From: SLQH01 sp964612995
GTDB taxonomy: Bacteria > Planctomycetota > UBA11346
Assembly (NCBI GenBank): GCA_964612995.1
Contig: CAZTGE010000056.1
Coordinates: 1-24,716 of the forward strand
Direction of reading: 5' to 3'
DNA length: 24,716 bases
The position numbers and the translations under genes are program-made. Positions within the stretch are counted from its first letter, which is position 1; every line of letters starts with the position of its first letter. The notes beneath the pieces were generated by a model. That model did no database searches and was not told the origin of the DNA. It was given only the letters and a program-made list of their open reading frames with translations. Of the stretch, positions 8,864 through 14,683 are shown in pieces.

Positions 8864-10464
8864 GGGGCGGTCTCCGCTACGAGGGTCGGTTCGGGAAAGT
8901 GCTTCTTGCGGGCGGCCGCAAAGCGCCCGTTGGCGGCGCTGATGGCGCGGTAACGCCGGGCCGTGGGCAGTGCGGTAGATTCGATGGCCTGACTCAAGAT
9001 GGCTTGGGCGATGTCGCAGAGGTGCATTGCCCAGGCGTGGTCCTCGATCCTGTCGTCGGCCCCATCGTCGATCATCCGGGTCACCGATGCGAAGAGGTGG
9101 TCGAAAAAGCAGGCGTCAACGGCGGCGTCGAAGCGTTGCATCCAGGCGTCGAGTTGCTTGACGGCCCATGGCTTGGCCAGTTCCACGCTGTCGCGGCCCG
9201 CCTGTTGCACTGAGGCGATGGCCGGTTTTAGGATCCGATTTTGAACCGTGCCGGTCGTGTCGATGCGGGTCCGGGCGATCTCCAGTACGATCGCTCGGTC
9301 GCCCGGGTTTTCCAGGCGCTGGGCCATGGACGTGGGGATGGTGATGACGCGCTCGTGAAAACCATCGGTCTGGCCTTGTCCGCGCGCGAGCACTTGGCCG
9401 ATGACCTGGAGTTCATCGCGGTCACCGTCGAGCGACGGATCGAAAACGAGGGCGCAGCCGGGGTGCCAGTCGCCGCCACCCTTGTCGCTCAGTTGCGCCC
9501 GGAGCAACAACTGGCATAGGAGCCGGTAGTTCCAACCGCTGCCCTGGACGGTCAGGCACTTGCGGGTCTTGCCGTCATCCCAGATGGGTGACCAGGGATC
9601 CCCGGTGGCGCCGTTGAGTTCTTTGGCGGCGATGCGCGTGGCCGCGGTCGTGCCCGCTTTCGCAGCGATGCTGCCATCGTGGTCACGCAGTCGGATGCGG
9701 CGGCTGACTTCGATGAACCAGGGGTGCAGGTCAGCGAGACTGAACGACTCGCGACCGGTGCCGCCCCATGGGTAGCACCAGAGCAACGCATGGCCTTCGC
9801 GGTCGAAGGCGAGGTCCTCAGCGGTGGTTTGGGCTGCACGTGCGAGGACGGCGGCGTCGCGCCGGAATCGTGTCGATGGGTCGGTCGACCACGCGAGGCC
9901 GATCGCCGGCCGACTGGCGTAGCCGCCGTTCATCCGGGCAATACCGCTCCAGCCGCGACCGCTGTAACCGGACCCCGTCTGCCACGTGATGAGATGATGG
10001 ACCCACGTTTCCGCATCGGCCACGGGCGAGCGTGCCGCCTTCACGTCCCAGTTCTTGCTGGTGACCAGAAGGTCAAGGGTGTCCACCTCGGCAATATCGT
10101 TCGTGAGTTCCGTCATCTCGCCGGCCGACCGCAGCGGCGGCTGCATGAACGCTGGCGCCGTCGGATCCTCGACTATGAGATGCCACGGCTCGTCGTTCGG
10201 CCAGTCGGTGGTCAGGCCGCGTAGAACGGTGCGCCACGCCTTGGCATCCGTGATGTCTGCGAGTGTCGCACCGGCGCGTTCGGGCGCGACAGCCGCGAGT
10301 TGACAGCAGAAGCTGTGGAAGAACTGGCGGTGGTGGTCGCGGATGTTCGGTAGCGAGGTGACCGTGCCCGCATTCAGCGCCGCGAAGAGTTCGGGCAGGC
10401 TGCCTTGTGTGTCGCCCGGCGGTCCGCGCCAGGTGAATAGGCGATCGTTCAGGAGGTCGTACAT
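8860..10464 (-). CDS. cas8e: Cas8e (Cse1), Cascade large subunit, PAM recognition
   Basis: Cas8e recognises the PAM in double-stranded DNA and recruits Cas3. The 534-residue protein (E. coli: 502) starts MYDLLNDRLFTWRG, as expected for the family N-terminus, and has the family blocks LPNIRDHHRQFFHSFCCQL, DEPWHLIVEDPTAPAFMQPP and NGGYASRPAIGLAWS. The C-terminal four-helix bundle follows after about residue 410. The ATG at 10464 is preceded by GGAG. It is the first cas gene of the operon. A promoter about 340 bp upstream (10801-10828) and the crRNA-like element beyond it probably control it. Confidence 0.96.
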   Translation of the reverse strand: MYDLLNDRLFTWRGPPGDTQGSLPELFAALNAGTVTSLPNIRDHHRQFFHSFCCQLAAVAPERAGATLADITDAKAWRTVLRGLTTDWPNDEPWHLIVEDPTAPAFMQPPLRSAGEMTELTNDIAEVDTLDLLVTSKNWDVKAARSPVADAETWVHHLITWQTGSGYSGRGWSGIARMNGGYASRPAIGLAWSTDPSTRFRRDAAVLARAAQTTAEDLAFDREGHALLWCYPWGGTGRESFSLADLHPWFIEVSRRIRLRDHDGSIAAKAGTTAATRIAAKELNGATGDPWSPIWDDGKTRKCLTVQGSGWNYRLLCQLLLRAQLSDKGGGDWHPGCALVFDPSLDGDRDELQVIGQVLARGQGQTDGFHERVITIPTSMAQRLENPGDRAIVLEIARTRIDTTGTVQNRILKPAIASVQQAGRDSVELAKPWAVKQLDAWMQRFDAAVDACFFDHLFASVTRMIDDGADDRIEDHAWAMHLCDIAQAILSQAIESTALPTARRYRAISAANGRFAAARKKHFPEPTLVAETAP

Positions 10465-10594
10465 GGAAACTCCATGGGTGGTCTGCGGTCTACGGTTTCG
10501 TAGGCCTGCACGTGGTTACACGGGTAGACATGATGGTTGGCGAATCGGCTACTGCGGTTGTGCCCAAGGACCAAGCCGGACTCGCCTTTTGGGG
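10465..10594 (-). other. Leader of the cas operon, non-coding part
   Basis: This is the part of the cas8e upstream region nearest the gene. I see no open frame with coding character. An 8-bp hairpin, GGTCTACG-GTTT-CGTAGGCC, lies at 10487-10506, and a near-palindrome CGTGGTTACACG at 10511-10522. If transcription starts near 10794, these are in the 5' untranslated leader of cas8e. They could be regulatory, but nothing further supports that. Confidence 0.4.
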
Positions 10595-10798
10595 TCACTG
10601 CTCCCAGGCTGGGCGGCGCTCTAGGAGCTTCAGGATCTTCTGTGGCACATGGAACACCTCCAGGGTCAAGCCCGAGATGTTCAGCGCTTGTGCCACCGCT
10701 TGGCTCACTATAGAATCCAGTTGCTACACTAGGTTTCTTCGGAGACCAAGCCCGGGGGCCGAACGGTTCTCGGGCTTCTTCATTTGGTTGATGTCCAT
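10595..10798 (-). pseudogene. Small reading frame with internal amber codon, cas leader
   Basis: From an ATG at 10798 the minus strand reads 24 codons (MDINQMKKPENRSAPGLGL, then RRNLV), meets TAG at 10724-10726, then stays open in the same frame for 42 more codons (QLDSIVSQAVAQALNIS... ending KLLERRPAWEQ) to a TGA at 10595. The second half has GC-rich third positions and an amphipathic helical look, so this may be a small gene broken by an amber mutation. A GTG at 10708 could restart the second half. I do not recognise the family. The first half ends with CGA-AGA, adjacent uncommon arginine codons, and sits just behind the promoter. That resembles the short CreT toxins of CreTA modules, but this is speculation. 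Confidence 0.35.
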
Positions 10799-10800
10799 CA

Positions 10801-10828
10801 CTTGTATGCGTCGCGCGTGCTCTGTCAA
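10801..10828 (-). promoter_or_regulatory. Sigma70-like promoter facing cas8e
   Basis: On the minus strand a perfect -35 TTGACA (10828-10823) is followed after 16 bp by TACAAG (10806-10801) as -10. Transcription would start near 10794 and run into the amber-interrupted frame and cas8e. This is the best promoter-like sequence I found between the AbrB/PIN pair and cas8e. The partial protospacer of the crRNA-like RNA lies directly upstream of its -35 box. Confidence 0.6.
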
Positions 10829-10830
10829 TG

Positions 10831-10865
10831 ATGGTTTCCGCAGAGGCATGCCGCATACTCAAGTT
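10831..10865 (-). promoter_or_regulatory. Partial protospacer for the crRNA-like RNA
   Basis: Read on the minus strand, 10862 to 10831 aligns with the 32-nt pseudo-spacer. Positions 1-5, 7, 9-11, 13, 15-17 and 19-25 match (20 of 25), then only position 29. The base before position 1 (10863, C) also matches, and the flank is 5'-AAC. Mismatches fall at 6, 8, 12, 14 and 18; positions 6, 12 and 18 do not pair in type I-E Cascade. The footprint ends 2 bp before the TTGACA box, so bound Cascade would hinder RNA polymerase at the cas8e-facing promoter. The PAM-distal mismatches (26-28 and 30-32) would be expected to favour binding without Cas3 cutting. Confidence 0.8.
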
Positions 10866-10870
10866 GTTTG

Positions 10871-10898
10871 CTTTTCCCCATATCCGTGGGGATGGACC
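10871..10898 (+). repeat. Degenerate CRISPR repeat 1 of the mini-array
   Basis: It matches the array repeat at 18 of 28 positions. The stem is CCCCAT-ATCC-GTGGGG: where the array has a G-C pair, this copy has A-T, so pairing is kept by compensatory change (the innermost pair becomes T-G). The 3' handle part, GATGGACC, differs from the array by one base in the last seven. Confidence 0.8.
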
Positions 10899-10931
10899 CT
10901 TGAGCACGCGTCGTGCTTCTGCGGTGCCACA

Positions 10932-10959
10932 AGATCCCCCGCACACGCGGGGTTGGCCC
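10932..10959 (+). repeat. Degenerate CRISPR repeat 2 of the mini-array
   Basis: It matches the array repeat at 23 of 28 positions, with the central 17 bases (CCCCCGCACACGCGGGG) identical. Only the flanks have drifted, as expected if this copy is needed only for its 3' hairpin. Its last five bases form part of the terminator stem. Confidence 0.88.
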
Positions 10960-10983
10960 CCGCTGTTATTGCGGGGGCCTTTT
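10955..10983 (+). terminator. Rho-independent terminator of the crRNA-like RNA
   Basis: A perfect 9-bp stem, GGCCCCCGC (10955-10963) and GCGGGGGCC (10971-10979), with a 7-base loop is followed by TTTT (10980-10983). The U-tract is on the plus strand only, so it ends the mini-array transcript. The stem overlaps the stop codon and last codons of the convergent PIN gene and the end of degenerate repeat 2. Confidence 0.85.
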
Positions 10984-11424
10984 GCGTTTACGCTTCCGGT
11001 TGGGCAGCTTGTCCGCGAGCAGGTTGCGGAAATCCCGGCGGGCCGCGGTGGCGTAGACGGTGAAGTCGCTGTCGACGCTGATGACATCGTAGATGCCACG
11101 GCGGTTGGCGAGGGCCACGAGGGTCGCATCGGCGAAGTCAGCGGGTAGATCGTGGTATTTGCGGATGATCGCACTGATGGCTTCCAGATCGTCGCCGGTC
11201 GCATCATCGACTTCGACGGCGAGTCCGATCCATTCGAGCAGATCGAGCTGGGCATCGGTGCCGATGCGCCTGCCCAGCAGATGCGTGGTCTCGGTGATGA
11301 CCGCCGAGGTTGTGACGAGATCGCCGTGCCAGTCCGCGAGCCAGTTCCGGCAGATCGGGTGATAGGGATCGTCGCTGTCGAACAGCGCGTACAGCGGTCC
11401 GCTGTCAGCGAGAACGGCCGGCAT
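10966..11424 (-). CDS. vapC: PIN-domain toxin (VapC-like ribonuclease)
   Basis: PIN toxins are metal-dependent RNases that block translation until bound by their antitoxin. The 152-residue protein has D7 in LADSGPLYALFD, E45 in AVITETTHLL, D96/D99 in LPADFADATLVALA and D118/D120 in ISVDSDF, together the acidic PIN centre. The ATG at 11424 lies inside the antitoxin gene (20-bp overlap), so the pair is co-translated. The tail is a highly basic run (RKRKRKRP) encoded by DNA that also forms the terminator of the convergent crRNA-like RNA, so the C-terminus may be constrained by that overlap. Its place between Cascade and cas3 is not typical of I-E loci. Confidence 0.9.
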   Translation of the reverse strand: MPAVLADSGPLYALFDSDDPYHPICRNWLADWHGDLVTTSAVITETTHLLGRRIGTDAQLDLLEWIGLAVEVDDATGDDLEAISAIIRKYHDLPADFADATLVALANRRGIYDVISVDSDFTVYATAARRDFRNLLADKLPNRKRKRKRPPQ

Positions 11425-11674
11425 GCTTGTCCTCGATGGCATCGGCGACCATCGCCTTGCGTGCGGCGCGATCGTAGGTGGCGGCGTCGCCCGATCCGTG
11501 GCGTCCGAAGAGATGCTTGCCAGCCTCGTAGGGCGTGAGGTCCTCGCGCACCTTGCGGACCTCGATGTGGTCGTCGACGGCAACGAAGTCGACCTGATCG
11601 CCCGGCTGCAGTTCCAGGCGGTCGCGGATCGCCTTCGGAATGGTCACCTGCCCCTTGACGGTGAGTGCTGACAT
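11405..11674 (-). CDS. vapB: AbrB/MazE-type antitoxin (VapB-like)
   Basis: This antitoxin neutralises the downstream PIN toxin and represses the shared promoter. Its first 45 residues form a swapped-hairpin AbrB domain: MSALTVKGQVTIPKAIRDRL, then LQPGDQVDFVAVDDHIEVRKV. The C-terminal 40 residues, including YEAGKHLFGRHGSG, should wrap the toxin. The ATG at 11674 has GGAGG six bases upstream. The open frame extends 18 codons further up, but through the promoter. The whole protein is 89 residues, normal for the family. Confidence 0.92.
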   Translation of the reverse strand: MSALTVKGQVTIPKAIRDRLELQPGDQVDFVAVDDHIEVRKVREDLTPYEAGKHLFGRHGSGDAATYDRAARKAMVADAIEDKHAGRSR

Positions 11675-11690
11675 GGCTGGCCTCCGTTTG

Positions 11691-11729
11691 GTAATACGCA
11701 TTGTAATACCTCGTGGGTGGGCGTGCAAG
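11691..11729 (-). promoter_or_regulatory. Promoter and operator of the AbrB/PIN pair
   Basis: On the minus strand TTGCAC, 17 bp, then TACAAT gives a plausible sigma70 promoter starting about 20 bases before the antitoxin ATG. Two direct copies of GTAATAC (plus strand 11691-11697 and 11703-11709, 12 bp apart) overlap the -10 region and are good candidates for the antitoxin operator. The region is also only about 25 bp from the end of cas3, so cas3 read-through could feed the pair. Confidence 0.55.
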
Positions 11730-11752
11730 CGGCGGGTGGGAGGCGCGAACGT

Positions 11753-14473
11753 TCATCGTTCCAGCTCCAGTCCCATGCGGGTGTAGCGGAACCGGCGCTC
11801 GCCGCAGGCGAACCGGAGCGTGCCGTCGTGCGCGTCGACTGGTACGGGCTCGTCGAGGACGGCGTCGCCTCCCAGCATCCAGGCGGGAACAGGCATCGCG
11901 TCCAGGTGCTGGCCGAAGGGGCTCCTGACGGGATCGGTGAAGCGTACGAGGCCCGGGAGGTCGCCGAGGCGGGTGGCGATGCGTTCTTCGGGGGGCGCCG
12001 CGCTCTGCAGGTACGGCGTGGCCTGCCAGTCGCAGGATGCGTGACGGGCCTTGCCGTGGTGGGCGGCGTCGCGACCGCGCACGTGGATGCGGTGCTCCTG
12101 GAACGGCGCCTTGGCGAGGCGGTCCCCGTGGACTCCGAGCTCGACGAGGCGTCGGTTATCACGGGGGATCACTATGCTCGGGTTGGCGAGCAGGGCCTCG
12201 AGGGTGGCGTGAAGCATGCAGAGCTCGGGGTAAACGCCATCGGCGCCATCCTGGCGCACGGGGCCGAGGCCGTGTCGATTGGCGACCCTGCTCGCGTAGG
12301 GCGCGAGATCGTTGCCAGTCGGCGTGAGCACGATCACGCGGGGCTCGTTACAGCACGGCGGACGTTCGCTTGCAGGCCGCTCGTGGCGGTGCAGGCGGCC
12401 GATGCGCTGCAATAGGACGTCCATCGGCGCGAGATCGGTGATGAGCAGGTCGGCATCGATGTCGAGGCTCTGTTCGGCGGTGGACGTGCACACGGCGATA
12501 CGACCGCCGGGGTCGCGCGTCTTGCCGAGGATGCACTCCAGCTGGTGGTCGAGGAGCAGGCGATCTTCCGCGGCGAAACGGGCATGATGGGGGCATGCGA
12601 CCCCATTCGCTCTCAGCAAGAGGCCCCCGGCTTCGATGGCTTCGATCGCGCGTAGCGATGTGATGCAGTCACGGACGGTGTTGCGGATCACCAGGACCTT
12701 GGCGCCGCGGCGAGCGTGTTCGGTGGCGTCGGCCATGGACGCGACCGGATCGTCTATGGAGGTTTCACAGCACATGGAGATGTGGCGTTCGCGCTGTGTG
12801 GTTGTCGCGCACGCGACGGTATGCAGATCCCGGCTCGCAGCGGTGCGGACCGTGAGTAGTGGGTAGATGATGGTCTGCGCCTCTGCCACCGGAGGGGCCT
12901 CATCGTGTCCACCCTGCTGCTCTGGGTGCAGCAGGTCGAGTCGGGCCTGTACGCCCAACGTTGCGGACAGGAGCAGGGCATGGCTGCCGGCGGCAAGGTG
13001 ACGGTGCAGCAGGCCGCGGAGCACCGTGTTCATGTAGACATCGGAAGCGTGGACTTCGTCGACCACCAGGAGGCTGCGCAGCAGAGCGATCCCGCGCAGG
13101 TGGGCATGGCGGACCTGCAGGCCGGCCAGCAACGCCTGATCAATGGTGCCGATCGCTATGCAGGCGGCGAGATAGCGCTTGCTGCGTTCGGCGGCCCAGT
13201 TGTGGCAGTGACGGGCCAGGCCGGGGTCATCCTCCCAGAGCCGGCCCTGATCGCAGAGGCCATTCGGGGTGCCGTGTCCATCCGGGTCATCGGTGTAGCC
13301 CGGGACGGCGAGCACGACTCTCGGGGCGTCGTTGCCGAAAACCGTGCGGACGGCGTCGGCGACTCGCGCGTGCAGCTGACGGGCCGCGATCCGTGTCGGG
13401 AGCGCGAAATAGCAGGCGTCGACTTGGCCGGCGGCGAAAAGGCGCAGAAAGTGGTAGAGGGCAGCTTCGGTCTTGCCGTCGCCGGTAGGGGCTTCGAGGC
13501 AGGCGATGCTGCCGGTCGGAGCGGCCGGGCACGAGTCGATGAGTTGCTGACTCTGGCGCAAGTGCTGGTTCGGGCGCGAGCCCAGCAGGGCGTTCCATAG
13601 CGGGACCGTGACGTGCCTGCGCATCGCGTCGCAGTTCCCGGCTGCCGCGCGCGTCAGGGCTGCGGCGCGCGGGAACGACCACTCTATGCCGCCGTCGGCG
13701 GGCCGGTCGATGCGAAAGACGCGCTCATCTGATCCCATCCAGTCGGCCAGCATGGTCAGCCCGGCAACTGCGTGGATGAGTGCGTTTGGCGCTTCGATCG
13801 GGTCGCTCTCTTCCCAGGCCAGCGGGAAGGCGGCCTGGATCGCAGCGACGAGTTCGCGGAGCCAACGTGCCGGGTCTGCATCGCCTTCGGCTTGCCACAA
13901 GCCCTTGCCGTCGGTGCGTGCGACATCGCCGTGCGGAGGGCCACCGTGGTGACACAGCACTGTGGTCAGCAACTCGCGGGCGGGGCCTGCGCCGAACCAG
14001 GTTTCCAGCGTAGCGATCGGCAGCGCGTCGGCAGCGGGGCCGAAGGAACGGGACTTGGCGAACAGACTTGCCGCTTCACGCGGGATGGAGTCGATCAGTT
14101 CGATGGCTGGGCCGACGTGCCCGGCGATGGGCGTTCTGTCCTTCTGGCGCTTGTTCTGGAATCCCCGGTTGGCCTTGCCGAGATCGTGTAGGGCCGCGAG
14201 GCAGCAGAGCCGGGCGCATTGCACGGGTCCGAGGTCGTCACGGTCGGCGAGTCGAGCCAAGCGGGACCGCAGCGCCGTGGGCTTGGTTCTCTGGTCGATG
14301 GGATCGTATCCGATCAGCGCGGCGGCTATCGCCCCGACGTCGAGGCAGTGCTGGACGAGCGAAAGCTCGCCCACGACGGGGCTGCTGCGGTCATCCGGGA
14401 TGGCATGCAGGAGCTTCGCCCAGGGCTGTCGCGGCCCATTCGGCGGCGCGGTCACGCCGGTGTGGTCACTCAT
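11753..14473 (-). CDS. cas3: Cas3, HD nuclease-helicase of type I-E
   Basis: Cas3 is recruited by target-bound Cascade and nicks, unwinds and degrades DNA. The 906-residue protein has an N-terminal HD domain with H42 (LVQHCLDVGA), H96-D97 (LAALHDLGKAN), H175-H176 (LCHHGG) and D244 (LADWMGSD). The SF2 helicase follows: Walker A APTGDGKT near residue 330, the DEVH box in LLVVDEVHASD, motif III LLSATLG and motif VI QRIGRLHRH. A C-terminal domain completes it (E. coli Cas3: 888 residues). I chose the ATG at 14473 because GGGGAGGGG lies just upstream; ATGs at 14488 and 14497 are less well placed. Unlike most I-E loci, cas3 is parted from cas8e, here by the AbrB/PIN pair and the crRNA-like element. 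Confidence 0.97.
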   Translation of the reverse strand: MSDHTGVTAPPNGPRQPWAKLLHAIPDDRSSPVVGELSLVQHCLDVGAIAAALIGYDPIDQRTKPTALRSRLARLADRDDLGPVQCARLCCLAALHDLGKANRGFQNKRQKDRTPIAGHVGPAIELIDSIPREAASLFAKSRSFGPAADALPIATLETWFGAGPARELLTTVLCHHGGPPHGDVARTDGKGLWQAEGDADPARWLRELVAAIQAAFPLAWEESDPIEAPNALIHAVAGLTMLADWMGSDERVFRIDRPADGGIEWSFPRAAALTRAAAGNCDAMRRHVTVPLWNALLGSRPNQHLRQSQQLIDSCPAAPTGSIACLEAPTGDGKTEAALYHFLRLFAAGQVDACYFALPTRIAARQLHARVADAVRTVFGNDAPRVVLAVPGYTDDPDGHGTPNGLCDQGRLWEDDPGLARHCHNWAAERSKRYLAACIAIGTIDQALLAGLQVRHAHLRGIALLRSLLVVDEVHASDVYMNTVLRGLLHRHLAAGSHALLLSATLGVQARLDLLHPEQQGGHDEAPPVAEAQTIIYPLLTVRTAASRDLHTVACATTTQRERHISMCCETSIDDPVASMADATEHARRGAKVLVIRNTVRDCITSLRAIEAIEAGGLLLRANGVACPHHARFAAEDRLLLDHQLECILGKTRDPGGRIAVCTSTAEQSLDIDADLLITDLAPMDVLLQRIGRLHRHERPASERPPCCNEPRVIVLTPTGNDLAPYASRVANRHGLGPVRQDGADGVYPELCMLHATLEALLANPSIVIPRDNRRLVELGVHGDRLAKAPFQEHRIHVRGRDAAHHGKARHASCDWQATPYLQSAAPPEERIATRLGDLPGLVRFTDPVRSPFGQHLDAMPVPAWMLGGDAVLDEPVPVDAHDGTLRFACGERRFRYTRMGLELER

Positions 14474-14527
14474 CAGGCCCCTCCCCATGTCCCGCAATCC
14501 GGCAGGGTGTCGTTCCGGTGTGGTGCA

Positions 14528-14660
14528 TTTGCGGGTCCGAATGGTTCAGGCTGGCACTGGGCTGGCGGCGCAGCCAGGCGACGAGTTCGGGTGGGCGCTC
14601 GGTGATGCCGGTGGCGCCGAAGGCTTCGGCAAGAGCTTGTCGTTGACGATGTGAGCGCTT
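14528..14660 (-). pseudogene. Remnant of a WYL-regulator gene with internal deletion
   Basis: This stretch is a partial copy of the 3' half of the WYL gene at 15882-16934. 14528-14622 matches about 15920-16011, and 14610-14660 matches about 16203-16253. The two parts join at a shared 13-mer, GGTGGCGCCGAAG, which occurs twice in the intact gene (15999-16011 and 16203-16215); recombination between them explains loss of exactly 204 bp (68 codons). The conceptual protein reads ...LAEAFGATG-ITERPPELVAWLRRQ..., against LAEAFGATG and ESPPELVTWLRRQ in the intact gene. There is no N-terminus, so it should not be functional. It lies directly upstream of cas3. Confidence 0.8.
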
Positions 14661-14668
14661 GTCTCCAG

Positions 14669-14683
14669 ATGACATATGGTCAT
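14669..14683 (+). promoter_or_regulatory. Probable operator at the first Phd antitoxin start
   Basis: The inverted repeat ATGAC-ATATG-GTCAT spans the start region of the antitoxin gene (ATGs at 14676 and 14682). Phd-type antitoxins commonly bind such short palindromes to repress their own operon. A TTGTCT box at 14659-14664 could be a -35, but no -10 lies at a proper distance in this copy. Confidence 0.4.

Larger units (their letters stand above)
10871..10983 (+). ncRNA. crRNA-like RNA gene (two-repeat mini-array), CreR/CreA-like
   Basis: Two degenerate CRISPR repeats flank one 33-nt pseudo-spacer (10899-10931) and are followed at once by a terminator. Repeat cores are exactly 61 bp apart, as in the main array, but the orientation is plus, opposite to the main array. 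Processing by Cas6e would give a guide with a handle AUGGACC plus C, against AUCGACC in the array. The first repeat keeps its stem despite sequence change (CCCCAT pairs with GTGGGG), which suggests selection for Cas6e recognition. A possible -10, CATACT, lies at 10854-10859, but no convincing -35 is seen. The pseudo-spacer partly matches DNA just upstream, near the cas8e-facing promoter. Known relatives of this design are CreR (represses cas genes) and CreA (represses a small toxin RNA). Confidence 0.75.

Noticed and set aside
10688..10714. TTGTGC and TATAGA as a plus-strand promoter
   Set aside because: The spacing is only 15 bp, and the RNA would end within about 60 bases at a weak hairpin; there is no other support.
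10748..10777. Hairpin AAGCCCG...CGGGCTT as a terminator
   Set aside because: The plus strand has a T-rich tail, but no plus-strand gene precedes it. On the minus strand, where the cas leader runs, there is no U-tract. It may be a leader structure only.
10808..10822. Alternative target for the pseudo-spacer (9-bp match GAGCACGCG) between the -35 and -10 boxes
   Set aside because: It has mismatches at seed positions 1 and 2, a TGA flank and no extended match. The site at 10838-10862 is far better.
10449..11756. Long minus-strand frame across the PIN/AbrB pair and the intergenic region
   Set aside because: It is out of frame with both real genes, is low-complexity Arg/Ser/Pro, and crosses the mini-array and terminator.
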